NCBI RefSeq assembly: GCF_031877795.1
Contig: NC_133934.1
Coordinates: 104,100,610-104,164,609, forward strand
Reading direction: 5' to 3'
Length of the DNA: 64,000 nucleotides
DNA from: Strix aluco
Lineage: Eukaryota; Chordata; Aves; Strigiformes; Strigidae
Of this stretch, positions 25,346 to 39,200 are shown piece by piece. The translations under genes and the position numbers were made by a program. Position 1 is the stretch's first letter; every line of letters begins with the position of its first letter. The notes beneath the pieces are model-generated. The model made no database searches. It was not told the DNA's origin and worked only from the letters and a program-made list of their open reading frames with translations.

Positions 25346-25399
25346 TTATACTTGCGGCATTCATAGAGCAGAACATGTAGTTAATTCCTATTTAGCTTT

Positions 25400-28040
25400 A
25401 AGAACATATTAAAATTATATATCATAGAAAGTTGTAACCACTTGGTCTAGTTCGTACATTCAGTAATGCCAGGCTTCCTATTTATTGCAAATCTGTCAGA
25501 GAGAATGAGAAGCTTTCCCTGGAAATGGCTGGTGATATGATAGTGGGTGGGGGATGCATCTAGGGTGTGAGCTGGTGCAGTCTCATGTAAATAGTCCATG
25601 CTCTCCTCTTCCTTCACCATAAATAAGCTACTTCCATTGGCTATTGCTGCAGTGGGAACAGACTGCACATATGGGACACTGCATGTGCAACTCAGAGGTG
25701 TCTCAGCAAATGTAGCTGACGTTTGAAGTCAGAAAAATTCTGGAATCAAATGCCTTGTTCTTGGGATTGAAATTTTTAAAAATCTATTTTAAATGACAGT
25801 CCCAGGTGGCTTTTTTTCTTGAAAAATACTCTTTGGAATGAACAACTTGACTAGGGAAAGGATAGAGAACAGTGATCCTACTCTCAATCTGTTGACATTG
25901 ACCCATTAGTTTTTCTTCTCCACCAGGCTCTGAGCTCTATGCAGGACACAAGCATGCCACAGAAAGCATATGCAAGGAAGTGCCAGTTCTTTCCTTTGAG
26001 CCCTATGTTACCAGATTAGCATCAGTCCAAGGGAAAGAAGGAGCCCATCATTTTCCTTGTTCTGAGCCCTGAGAGCTGTAAACTCCCACATTCACTGTGG
26101 AAGTGGGCTTTAATCAGCAACATTTCAGAAACAGAGTACAAGGAAGAACAAAATATGGGAGCTGATTAAAAATTATGAGGAGACAACCTAAACTTCACCA
26201 AAGACACATTGTAGAAGCATAAACTTTTCCCCTCTGGGTTCATAGGGATGATTTAACTGCCAGAATGCAAAGAAAACAGAAGCTAATTATCAAATGAACA
26301 TTGTCTTAATATGTTAATGAAGCGGTTTTGCTAATAGCAAGAGACCTGAATTTTAATACATTTTAAGAGCTCCTTGATTACGTGTTTGTTAGTTGTTATG
26401 ATCATTTTAAATTATCTGTGCATGGCTTTATAATGGGTTAAAAACTGTATTAAGCACTGTATTCTAAACAGGCCTTGATGAGGCAGGTGAATAGTGCAAA
26501 CATTGTCGCTAGGAAATTCACTTCAAAAGAAATGTAAACTAGTTAACCTAAAACGTGTCATCAGATCCAACAGTCACACTTAGCCACATAAATAATTTTT
26601 TATGTACCTGCAAGCTACTTCTTCAGAAATGTTTTTTCTCATGAAAAGAGTATTCCAGGAACCTAATAGCTATTCTAGCAGAGTGTTTCTGTACACAGTA
26701 TAACTGGTCTCAAAACATATTTTGCTGTTGGATTTAGGGGAATGACCGAAGTAGTTCCAAATATACTGAGTTAATCCAGCCTATCCTTGGTGATTACAAC
26801 CAAACCCTGGGGTTATTAACTCAGTTATCCACAGATATACATATTTAGTTCTTCCCTGTTCAAAGAATCTGCATAATCATCTTTAAGCAGGTCTGGGACC
26901 AGTACAAATCAAAAATACTTTCTGCCATGACACCAGTGTAAATATGTATACACCTACATGGCACTTTTCTGTTAGAAGGCTTCTTTGTCCCCTTTTCCAT
27001 CAATTTTATTTCAAACCAAGTCATCCTGGACCATTATCCTTCCTTCTCCAGATTCAGCCAGCTAGAAAAGCTTTCAATTGAAGGGTTCCTGACGACCCAC
27101 TATTACTCCTATGGAGCCCCTTAACTGAACAGGATCTGCTGCTCAAGAAATTAGTGACTGTCATAGTGACTGGCTTCAGTTTCTGCAATTTCTTGAAGTA
27201 GCCAAAGAGAGGTATGATCTCCAGGAGGTAGCCTTCAGGCCTTGAGAACCCGTTTTCAGCCAAAACACTTACAAAAAACCAGCATGTTGTCTGTGTGTAC
27301 AGAGAGGCTGTAGCTCCTGGAAGGATGTCGGTGTTTACTGGGGGCTGCTCACACACTCATGTCCATTTGGGGTTTTTCCCCCTCACTGTTAAAATGAAAT
27401 GATAGTTGAGCTGTGTGTGCCAAACATGCTCTGTGTGTGTGTGTGTGTGTGTGTATTTTCCCTGCTCAGGCAATTAAGGAAGTCAGACCTTAGGTTCCTA
27501 AAAACAGAAAGTGGAGCTCTGTATGGGAAGGGAATGGGGACCTGGGCACCAGTATTAGACAAACAATTACCAGGTGGTTTAAACCTGCTTCTCATTACTT
27601 CCATTAACATCAAACAGAAGGTTCATGCTTGCAAAGTAAAGGTGTTTTCTGACCTCATATACTATATAATATAAAGTTATGCATACAGGATAGAGGCTTC
27701 CTCGTTTTGATGGAGACACACATCCCTCCCTCATTCACACTTCAAAAGTGCCTGGAGGACTGGGCCATTGTAGCAGTTTGGTGAGCATCTGGGCTACCTT
27801 AGAACACCAAGCTCTGGCAGTGCCTAATTAATGAGTCTGTGCTTCCTGCCTCTCTCACACTTGGGTATCCAACTTATTTTAATTCCTCTGGATCAAGCCC
27901 ATGCAGTGGTAGAGACAGGCAAAATCTTAAGGCTAGCACATGGAACTGAGATGCTCCAAAACTGAAGCCATAAAACCTCTCTTAGGAAACCTGGGAGGAT
28001 GCTTAAGTACAACGTACTTGGCTTTGACAGTTTGCAAAAT
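25400..28040. other. Gene-free intergenic stretch
   Basis: AT-rich DNA without genes. The segment 26,280-26,600 is AT-rich, low in obvious repeats and has several homeodomain-type TAAT cores and a GTTAAC. It may be a conserved element, but alignment would be needed. Confidence 0.35.
27432..27454. repeat. (TG)n microsatellite, about 11 units
   Basis: Alternating TG over 23 bp, a standard dinucleotide microsatellite likely to be polymorphic. Confidence 0.95.
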
Positions 28041-28189
28041 TAAATATATGTATTATGTGAGCTAAAAAAATTAATATAGGCTGATACTATTCATTTTATT
28101 ATATTAATTTTCTCATATAATTTGGAAACTAAAAGCATTTCCCTATTTCTTGCACCTTTGTGCCAATTTGTCAGAGGAAGGAGGAAACA

Positions 28190-28560
28190 CAGTCTTATTT
28201 AACATAACCAGCCTTTAAAAAATCTTAATTGCCTGGTTCAGTTTAATTTATTTTTAGGTCATACTGCCCTCTAGGGGATTAGGCAGATAGAGAGGGATTT
28301 TTGCATAATAGGAACAATTTTTAATTCACAGGAAAAGACGTCTCTTCCTTTGTACTGCAGCAGAACATAATAATCCATGTACAGAGCTCGTAATTTAGCA
28401 TTTTAAGTGTAATTTGCATTCGTTTTCTTAGGAAGCATCTTGCATAATTAGCATTGTGTCTCTGCTTTCTGGATGCGGGGCTGACTTCTCATGCACAGGA
28501 TATTAATCATTTTACATTAGGAAATTTGTACAGGGTCCAGTCGATACAGTTATATCAGGG
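28190..28560. promoter_or_regulatory. Candidate conserved non-coding element with POU/octamer and homeodomain motifs
   Basis: The block contains TTTGCATAA (28,300-28,308), a perfect octamer ATTTGCAT (28,412-28,419) and a TAATTA core flanked by TGC and GCA (28,440-28,454). Three POU-type sites fall within about 155 bp. Further TAAT cores lie at 28,228 and 28,503. The stretch is AT-rich, non-repetitive and non-coding, as expected of a developmental enhancer. Function is inferred from motifs alone. Confidence 0.4.
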
Positions 28561-31500
28561 GAACTTTCCCCCTGATTTCAGGTGGTGCTGCATGAGAATT
28601 ATGAGAAAACTTACATACTTAAACACCCTGTGAAGAAAACATATATATTTGTACATCAAACATAATCTCTCATTCGATGTTTTTGGAAAAAAACTCACCT
28701 GTTTAAAAACGGAACAAACAACACCAATCTCACCATATCAAACTGTGAGTGCTTTCTGATGAAATATAAAAGTAAAACGAAGGAAAATAACAAGGAAAAT
28801 TAAAGTTTGGAAAGGAAAAAGAAAATTATTAAGATTTGCCTTTAGGTGGGCTGAGAAACCCACAGACTTTTTCAGAGGTGTCAGCGCTTGCTAAGGAAGG
28901 AGAGTAGCCTTTGCAAAGGGCCAAAGGACCAGACACCTAGTTGCCTAATTACCTCCAAAAATCAAAATCTTGGCCCCTTCAGTGTCTCTTACTGATGTGA
29001 CGATCCTGCCACTGACTTCTCTTCATCCTGTTTTAATTTTAAAATAGCAGCATAATCTTGGCTGGCTAGACTGAATCAAGAAACAAGGCTTGGAACTGGG
29101 GATGCCCCACCAGGTCATCATTGCATTTTGTGCTTTGATAGCTGGACCCAAATCTGCTTTGCTGCTTGGCCTTTTTTCTTGAAGCAGAGTTGCCTTTTTT
29201 TGGAAGGAGGATCTTGTTCCATCAGCTTACAAATCCCTGATCTGGGATGCTTTGGGGATGAGTCTTTCCTCTAGGTTTTCACTTGGCTGTGAGAGTCTTG
29301 GCCAATGCTGCCCTCATCCTGTTTGTCAGTATTTCAAGGCAGATACTGTGGGAAGTTCTCCTTTGGCCCTAATTAATTTTAAATTTACTGTGGAGTAAAT
29401 GGTCTGAGCACAGCAACATGCCTCCAGTTTCTTGTTTGATATCCTCCCTGCAGTGGAGTAGCCATCTCCTGTGATCACCTGCAATTACAAACAAATCAGT
29501 CTGTTCTGGCCTCTTCCCAGCTTCACACAAGGCTTTTATGAGATTTTAAAGCTGGCAGCTTCACATCATCAGGCTTCTCATTTCATAGTTAATACTGTTC
29601 CATGCTAATGGATCACAAGATATTCACCTACCCATCCTCTAGCTTCACTCATGCTTCCATCTCCTCATTTAAAATCTATATTCACTTAATAAAGTTTGTT
29701 CTTATACCTGGAAGGGTAAACTGCTGAGCTGCCTTAGGCAAAATCTCTCTTATATGCTTCCTTGCCTGGCCATAGCAGTGGAAGTTCATCTCTGCAGCAT
29801 TTTTTTATCTGATCAGGACAGCCCTATCACATGATTTGCTTTATTCAGTCTTGTACAACCTGTGTTGTAGTCCATGGCATGCTGATGGTTTCTTCATCCA
29901 CTTCTAGTGGCCCAGCTGTGCCGTGCTATGCTCAGTGGCTCCACAATAACTGTTTTTTCTGAGTCTCTGCTGATTCTACCTCATCATATCAAAATCTCAC
30001 AAGTGTGTGTAGCCTCACATTCAGTTTTCTGTTTATGATATCTTTATACTTAGCTCATACTTCCTTGCTAGGTCCTTCTCTTACAAATACTAGTAACCAC
30101 TGATACTAACTTTGAATGGTACTTGTCCTGAGGTGGCGCAGTGGCTCCATGGCTTGTCTGATGTGCCAGAACCTCGTCTTAGAGTCACAAACTGGAGAAA
30201 CATTTGGCCTGGGTGGTTTGAGCAATACCTCCTGTACTAGGCTGGAAATTCACTTCAGTGCTCTGTTAAGTTTCTGATTTGTTCTGGGTTTGTGTAGATG
30301 CTTCCTTTACTCGGGAGCATGTTCCAGCAGGAATAGGATAGCTCTTTCTGTGCTAACCTGCTCTAATCAAGACAAACAGAAGTGTCCTCACAGGTTACTC
30401 ATGCCCACGGGAAGAGATTTCTAGCATTCCTCTGTAGCTACAGCCATTGCTTTCACCGCCCATGCTTATCTCAGTGTACCGTTTCCATGCTCATGTAATA
30501 TGAACTGTCTGGAAACCATGGAAATCAATCCTCTGCAGGTTAACAGTAGTTTGCTCTTCTTGCTGGGATTACAGACTGCCCAACTCCATGATTCAGTGGG
30601 AATCACATTTTCTGATTGCACAGTTCAAACCCTGCAAAAATGGCTGTCAGCTCTTTTCCCCAAGCTGTGGATTGGGACCCTCCAGATCTGGAGGTGCCAG
30701 CACAAGTGCTCTCACAGAAAGGCTCTGTGCCCTCCATCCTTGGCTGGGCCAGTCCCAGCAGACTGTAAAGGGCCAGGGCTTGCTTCTGCAAAGCTATTTG
30801 TGGTAGTCTAACATCTACAGAGATGCCCTAGGGATGACTGTTTTGTCTGTCAATCAATCATGCTTTTTCACCCTTGTGGGTCCCACTAGCAGAGATGTTC
30901 CCACCATGGTTTTCAGCCTGTGTGGGAAGTAAGAATGCAGCTGCACTGGCTCCCTAGTGAGATACTTGCTTTTGGAGATGGTACATTCTCAGCTAGCATT
31001 CAAGACATGGGCAGCCAGATTTGGACTACACTTCTTTTCCCTTCTACAACTGTGCTTCTCCCTCAGTTTCCACACAGGCAGCCTCTTTGCATGGAGTGGT
31101 TGTGCTTGGGAATCCATATTCTGTAAGGAAATCCAAAATACCAACAAAAAGCCTGCTCTACTTCGGAAAAGGAGTTAAACAATTAGAAATACCCTGCAAA
31201 AAAAAGGTGGGAACATCATGATTGCAGTTTGAAAAACCAAAGCAATGCTTTTGCACTGGTGTCTTAAAAATAATTCAGTGAGGCTGAGCAGGTGTTGGAG
31301 GAGCTTTTCATACTCTGTGCCACTGAGCTTGGTGTGCTGCCCCCAAGCAAGAAGAGGCATGGTGGATAAACACTAAACTTCAGCATTCACATAGCCAGTT
31401 AAGAACTTGTGTGGCTAAAAAGGCTCCTTTCAATGTAATTTAAGACACATTTTACATAATATATTTTCCTAGATCTTGCATGCCTGCATGAAAAACTTCT

Positions 31501-32040
31501 TGACTCCATAAGTGATTTTCTGATGAAAACAAACAAGGGCTGATGGTGACTAAAGTGCTCCTCAACACAAGAGCAGTGCTGCAGCCAGATTCTGCCACAG
31601 CCATTCTTGCATTAAGTAGTGACTTAGTCTACAAGTAGGATGTTTAGTCTCAGCCTGAGCACTGCTGGTGAAAGGTGCTACTCAGCCTGAAAAAGAACCT
31701 GATTTACAACAAGACATACAAGCCAAAACAACAGCTTCTCCAATTACAATGGTTGAGTGGGAAGGTTAAGATTTAAGATGCAATGCTTGAGTTAGAATTT
31801 GCCTTGGAAAGCAGTGTTAGATCCTCTTTTCTGCAGTTCTCCTCAAAGCCTTCCTGCTTGCCTACTCTAAGGATCCAGTCTGCAAAACAGGACTCAGAGC
31901 CATGCTGTGCCCCACAGACCCATCATTAGCATTGCTTCTGCACTGATTTACACAGACAAGAATAAAGTCAGAAAACAATGGATCATCTTGTCAAGTTTCC
32001 TATATATCAACAGTCATTTCATGTCACTGTTAAAATCTGT
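28561..32040. other. Gene-free intergenic stretch
   Basis: Ordinary intergenic sequence. Open frames up to 103 codons (30,500-30,811) have no recognisable domains. No RNA gene or repeat family was recognised. Confidence 0.35.
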
Positions 32041-32049
32041 CTTGAGCCT

Positions 32050-32490
32050 TGAATGATTTAAATGTGCCTTCATTAAGAGAGTCCTTACCTTGGCTAATCA
32101 CCTTCACACTTCCAATGGTATGCCCTGCTCCAAGTTTGAATTTGTCTGGCTTTCAGCCTCCATTTTTATTATGCTTTTCTGACCTAGATTGAAGAGGGTT
32201 TTGCCTCTAGGAAGACTAGAACACAGCTGATCCTGTGGATCAGCCCTCTTACTGCAGAGGGTTCAGCAATAAAATTCCATATGTCTCTTCACATAATAAT
32301 CAGCATAATAATCCCATGTGTCTCTGGCAACAGATCTTTATGCTATAATGAAATGTTCTCTCAATCTTGTTTCTGCCAAGACCAGTAGAAATTTTTTTTA
32401 AAGTCTTTTATCCTTTTATTTTAATCTTTCTTGAATTTGTGGCTCTTGTTTGCATGCTCTCCAGCAATGTGTTTTGAAAATATGGATACA
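32050..32490 (-). mobile_element. Degenerate ancient CR1/L3-type LINE fragment
   Basis: Plus-strand segments AATTTGTCTGGCTTTCAGCC (near 32,138), TGACCTAGATTGAAGAGG (near 32,180) and ATCTTTCTTGAATTTGTGGC (near 32,424) occur in the order found in the complement of old amniote CR1/L3 3' regions. The copy is interrupted by a diverged or inserted part and has no reading frame. Boundaries are approximate. Confidence 0.45.
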
Positions 32491-33179
32491 GCCAGTAGAC
32501 ATAATGACCTAGCACTGATCTCATCAGATAGAGGTGGAGAGAAATCCCTCCCTTTCTCTGGCTTTCCAACTCATTCTTCAAAATCCAAGGATTACACTAG
32601 CCTTTTTTACTCCATAGTTGTACTGGCAGCTTCCACTGAACTCATGGTTCTCTAGATCTCTTCCAGACTCAGGGCTTCCCAGTTATCTTTTTCCTGTTCC
32701 TTCTGTAGGACAAGTATTTTTCAGTCCTCGATATATACCACTTTCCTGTGGCAGTATTCAAATGCATTTTTTAAAGGCCCATCTTTCAAAGGAACATGGG
32801 CTGCTTTTTATGGCTGCTTTTTCCACTCACATTCTGCCCTACTCTAGTGCCAGGGATCGGAAGAGAGAAGGGAACACGATGGCCCTTCCAGTAGCAATAA
32901 ACTGATAGATTAGCTCAGCTATCTTGCCATCATGTTATTGACAAGGCATAGAAAAGGGTTTTTGTCATCTGTGCATGTTTTAACTTGGGAAAAATAATGT
33001 GAAGAGCAGGAAAAATACAAAACATTGAGCAATTGCCTTTTAAAGGAACTCCAGACGCGCTGCGTGCTGAATGAGGCAGAGATCTCATAGGAGAAATTTA
33101 GTGTGATCAGTTGATTAAAGACTGTGTCAGAGTAAATAAGCCTAAGGGGCTACCTCATTTCTGGAATGTCCTGGCTTTT

Positions 33180-33240
33180 AAAGGTTTGACTTTGCAAATA
33201 AAAATGCATTTAAATATATTTGCATATGTAACACTTATTA
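33180..33240. promoter_or_regulatory. Octamer-rich AT block
   Basis: TTTGCAAAT (33,191-33,199), ATGCAT (33,204-33,209) and ATTTGCAT (33,218-33,225) occur within 35 bp. Only the last is a perfect POU octamer. Possible enhancer core, by motif only. Confidence 0.3.
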
Positions 33241-36200
33241 TTTACCTCCCCTAGGAAAGAGCCTCTGGATAAGCATGAGGTAGACCATGAACTTTAAATT
33301 AAAGTTAAGCAGGTGCTTAAGCATTTCCTTGAATAAGACAGGCTTTAACTATCACTCTAAAACTATAGGTCAATGTAGGAGTTTTTAGACTGTATACTTA
33401 GGCTTCCAAGTACACTCCTAATGGTGTCAAGGACTAGTTTTCCAAAGTGTGAAGTGTCCAGCAAGACTTCATCCTTGGCTAATCTACCTACAATACGTGC
33501 CTCACCCCTGTGTGGGTATCTGCTATACTCTTCCACTGCTCTGTCCCTGAAAAGTAATATCTATTATTCGGATAAACCCAGTGGGTTTAGGTATTTTTAA
33601 GCAGTCAAGGATGGCTCAATGCATTTAACTTTCTTACTGTACTACTTTTTTCCCTTTTTCGGCCTGTGAGGGGGGGCTCTGACAGTATATTACCATATAT
33701 TTAGATAGCTCGTACTGTAACGTGGAGTCCTCTTCCTGCTGGGGGGCTTAGATTCTATTGTGCTATAGATAAATACTGATAGTATATATACATAGTAAGC
33801 AAAAAAAGGAAAACGTTCCCATATGAATAATGCTTAAGAGAACCTGGCAGAAGATGGACTTATTTATTTCTATTATTCTTTCAATCATTTAGTTTCTGAT
33901 AGCTAAAGGTATTTTCCTTGGAGTTAAGATCTGCTATTCTTTAATCCCCAGGAAAATGATTACTATCATTTAAGAAAATTATATTCTTTCTAATTAAGCT
34001 GTTTTCAGACAATTAAATTGCTTCCTGATTTTCATAATTGTCTCATTGCTAAGATCTACCTCTTTCCTGATTAGCAAAGTGGAAAAACCCCAAAGCTTTA
34101 ACTCTGTACAATATTTAACAGTTAAGAAAGAAGTCCCAGAAAATATTCGGACTCAGCCTTTTCCTTCATACGACCTGCCCTATATACGTTGCTCTCACTT
34201 CACAAAATCAGATCAAACAGCCAAAAACACCCAGAAAGGTGACCAGAAAAGTAAGAGGAAACCTGTTTGGGATAGCCCTGTGAGCTAGCAAGCACGGGAG
34301 GCGCTGTAACTTGGGAGGCCAGGGTGAATCTCTCTATCACCTTCAGCCTTCATGAGGAGAAGACTGGCTTCCCAACCAGCCCCAGTGGGTGAGCTGTGGA
34401 TGTGCTGTCCAGGCCGCCCTTCTCTGCAGCACACCAGAGGATCAGGCTGTGGGGACGTGTTTGAAGGATGCTAGTACCATGGCACTGCCTCACAGCTACA
34501 GAGCACACAAAATCACACAGTCAGTGGATGCATTTCTTGTGCTACTTCAGCCAGTTCACCTGCACATCACCTGTCTCTGCAGTGGTCACATCTGAGACTC
34601 CAGATCTCCAAAGAGCTGTATATTGCTATCCCATGACAACGCACTTTGGCTTTGTCCCTTTCCATGTGCATGTTCTCCTTTCTCTCTTCCATTTGCTTTC
34701 TCTCTCCCCTTGATTTCCTTCTTTTTTACAGGAGGGCATTAGCTATAATGTAAGAAGTCTAACACCTGTTATAAGGTATAAGTGCCCTAGGGTGATAAGT
34801 GTTATGGGGTCTGGGGAATACTGTGTGGCTTTTGGCCTGTGAAGGTGCACAGTGGAAGTCCTGTGGATCTATTCACATTTATGGCATGGTTGCCTGCAAC
34901 TTCATAGAGGCTGTTCCAAACGACCCAGAGGGTCAATACCCTTAAATAAGGTTTTGGAGGAAAGTATGTGGATGGGGATTCACTGTTACAGAAGCTCTGG
35001 TCCTAATTTGGCATGCACACACTGTCAAGGGGTTGTTATGAGAAATAAAGACAGTAGGTTAGTCAAAGACTACAGACTAGAGCTGTGTAAACATGAAGGT
35101 GAGAGAACATACGATATGTATGTATCAATGCCAGGTGATTAAGTTAAGCAGGTCAGATCCTCAGCTGGACATAGAGATGTTCCTAAAGCTATGGTGACAA
35201 ACACCATCTGAAGAGCTGGCTCATGATGTTTTTAAAGGTAGGGCTAAGACTGAAAGGACCTTTCCACCACAGCTAACAACATGAGGGACAGATTATTTTA
35301 CAGCAGGATGGGCCTGCCTTTGAAAATGCAGAATTCATCAACTCATGATTTTCACAGGACAGACACTGTAATTGTTTCACTGGCTCAGTTCTTGAAGTCA
35401 AATGATGAAGTGACAGCATGTACAAACACATGCTGTTTTAGTTCTTATTGAGCTTAACAAGCTCTTTTGAAAAGAGAAAATAGATAAAAAAACATTTAAA
35501 TGTAACAAAATTGTTCTTCAAAAACCAACACCAAGGGAAGGTTATCCCTTTCTTTTTAAATCTCATGATTCTTTACACTGGCCTCATGATTTTTGAGATC
35601 TGACTTGATGATTTTTAGTACTTGTGTGGCATGATCTTGAAAATGTGGCATAGACTCATAAGCATAAACACATATAGCCAGAGATGTTCCTTCATTAGAG
35701 ATATTCATGGGAGTGTTAGAGATCTACAGTATCCTTCCTTTGACATTCCTAACCAACAGAAAGAGGTCCTGAAAGCAGTTTTGCCTTCCTGATGTGAGGA
35801 GCTGTTTTGTTGTAATATCAAATGCCATTATTAACTGCCTCTTTTGTCTTTCAAATCTGGCTTTCAGATTGTTCCATGAGAACTGATTTTAGATGAACTT
35901 CATTTCTTTATTGATAATTTTGTGAAGGAAAGGTAATGGCTGTCAAAGGTGAGGAGGGTAGTTTTGTCACAGCCAGCATCGAAAGAAACACAGATGGCAG
36001 AGCAATGGCTGAGCAGCAGCAGTCCTGAGGGACACAGAGGTATGAAAATGAGGGAAAAATGCAACCAGTTAGTCCATAGGTTTCCTCTGAGAGTCAAGCC
36101 TTTGCTGTCAGTCTCATTTTGGTTGTTCTCAGAAATATTGACACTTTCATGCTCTTCAACTTTTTGCCTTTTGCACCTTACATTTTAACAGCCTGTCTCA

Positions 36201-39200
36201 GAGGGTGGTAATGAAGTACAAATAAGTTTTGTCTGTGGAAAAGTATCCTGCAGAAAATACCATGTGTGGGAAGTGATCCTTCCCAACACCTGCATGCTTC
36301 CTCCGAACTGAGGGCTGAGCTAGCTTGAGTATGTTATAACAGTGATACACAGATGATCAGTAAGCTCTTTGCTTGGCATCCCTTTTTCATTATGCTGCCA
36401 TTTTAGAGAAATGTTTTTATAGCCTCTGCTTGATTTTCCATCAGACCCCTCCCTCCCTGTGAATCCTCCCTTCCTGCTTCCTACAGAATGTGGCCAGCTG
36501 GTTACTGCTAAATTTAAACAAAGATGTGCTACTTGTAACTCTCTTTGCTTCATCCACACAATATTACTAGCCTAACTCAGCTAGCAAGAAGTACTTCTAT
36601 TTTGATATGCACAGGGACTGTAAGCCCAGATGAAGGTCAATGAAGGCTGTTGCATAGATAAATAATGCTGACAGGAAGTGTTCTGACAGGTTTTCCTCAG
36701 GAAAGTGCTGATTCAGTGGAATTGGGACGTTTGAGGGGTACATGTGAATTCTGCTCAGTATGTGGGAACACAACTGGAACTTAAAACTGGGTGCTCACTG
36801 GAGGTCTGCAGAACAGCTCCATGAGCAGCAGCAAAGCACGGCCCAATTCTCCATCAGTGCTGTAATACTGCCATGCTGATACACAACAAAACACCCAGCA
36901 TCTCCTGTGAAATGGAAATCCTCCTTTCTAGTCAGCTCTAATTACAAACAGCATACCATGTTTAAATAACCAATAAAATAGGGCATCAACAAAGAAGCTG
37001 CTCTTTGCATCTCTGAGATTCATACAGCATCCAAGAGTTCAAACATCAAGGAGAAAACAGCAGGTAGCTTAGCTCCCAAGATCTCTCCCCTGCTGTTGTT
37101 ATCATTGACAATGAAGGCAGTGTTGTAAGTGCAGAGTGCAATGGACAATTCATGCACTTACCGTATCTTGCACTCTAGCTACAGGCGCGTGATTTTCTGA
37201 AGAAATGATGACAGGATCAAACATATTCTGGCAGATGCTCACAAAATCAGAGCCCCTTTCACTCAGTAAATGACCATAAAAATGCTTTGAAGATGACAAT
37301 AAAAAGTTATTTAATCATGTTCAAAACAGAAGCACCTGCCAAGTCAATATATCATTTTTTACATGATTGGCTGGTACAGTAACAATAGCGAAAAATGCAA
37401 AGTGAGGCTGTTAGAAGCAGCCACTGGCCTGATTCTATAGTAGGCATAGCCTGATGGTGGAGAGAGAGAGCAAGAGAAGAGGAAGAAAAAGCAACAGAGA
37501 GAGTCACACATGCATTTCCTCAGCCTCCTGATTTTTCAGCTCTTTTCCCCAGCTGTTACAAGGTGCCCTTGGGAACCTAGTCTGAAGATGTCCTTAGCAG
37601 CCCCCATTTTCTGTGAAGTCAGTGCCAGAGGGAGAAAGGACAGTGACCAAAAGGAGGCCTAAGACAGCCTGGGTGAGCTTCATCCTGCCATAGCAGAGGA
37701 AAAAAGGTGCTGGGGAGAGGGGTAGAGGTCTGGCCTTTTGGTAACATCGCTCCCCTAGGATGCCTGCAAACTGGCAGGTGGGTGCTACTAGAAATAGAGA
37801 CATAAAGAGTGTCATGGGCAGCTGGGCACAGATTTATTGAGCAGCCCAGGAGATTTGGTGCCTGCCATTAGCTGTGTGGGCTGTGGGGCTACGCCATGCA
37901 ACAAAGAAGAGCCTGTGCTGTTGTTCAGCCTCACCACTACCCTCACAGCTGCGTCTACCCCAAATTCAGCAACTCTTCTAGATAAGCCACTTACCTGTGA
38001 GTTGGCGTATGCAACTGTAGCATTGAAGAGCTTTCCAGCTATACCCGGGCACTTCAAAACCACCTTTGTGATACTGATTGATGGGGCTCTTTCATGATCA
38101 GCTGACATTAAAGTAGCCCAAGGGTGGTGATAATTTACATGGTCTGATGACAGAAGCTGTTCTAGCACATGAAGTCCACCAGGGTAGCAAATTTAGATGT
38201 CCAGATTTTAAGGTCAAAAGGGCTTGTTCTAACCAAGCTCTGTCATGTCTAATACAATATGAGCCATGGGGATCCCTGGAATTAATTCTCAACACAAGGG
38301 CAACATCTATGATTAAACTAGAATATTTTTGTTCAAATATCCCATTAAATTTTTTCAGAGTCATGGAATGTGCCACCAGTTTGTGGTAAAAATGGGTAAT
38401 TATTCTCACTGATTAGGAGTCAGGCCAGATTTCAAAGTAGATTTTATCTAACTATTGGACCTCATTAAACTTTGCCAGATAAACTGAAGAGCATTTTATG
38501 ACCAAATTTATGTTTACTGTGTGAGTGGTTTAACTTAGATTGCTTCTTCAGTCTCTTTGGTAAGCTAGAATAGACAGGACACCTACTCCAACTTTCACTC
38601 CGCAGGATGATTGCCAAGACTTCACCTTTCCTGCAGCTCTTGCATGATGGCTCTTGAGTACTTCAACATCTTTCTTAAAATGTAGACACCAGAAGAGTAT
38701 TCCTGTAGTGGCTTGAAATTTTGGTGCACCCAAAATTCAGCTCTCTATTGCCAAAGGAACATTTAAAAGTAAAGTACTCAAAGCAGAAAACAGTAATAAA
38801 CTCTAACTTTGAAGCATATATAAAGTTAGCTTTCAGTAGCCAAATTTGAACAGACAAATGTTAAAGTAATCACAAACACACACATTAGTACTGTGAAAAC
38901 TGGTTGGATAACTGGGCCTGAAGGTTACTCAGTGGTAAAATTAGACTTATATTAGACATGAGTGAAGAAAATTGAGTGCTAAATTACTGGTTTAAAAAGA
39001 AAATATGACAACAGGACAAATATTAACACAATCTCAGCCTTCAGTAGAAGGCAGGTAAATCAGGCACAGAGGAAAAACTTGTGGGGTTGAAAGCAGAACT
39101 TCAACACTGAAGACACAAACAATAGCATTGTTGCGGCATCTTGAGGCCAATGAAGGGGAAGTAAAGGGAAGAGCTGAGTAAAAGCAGTCATGTCTGCCTT

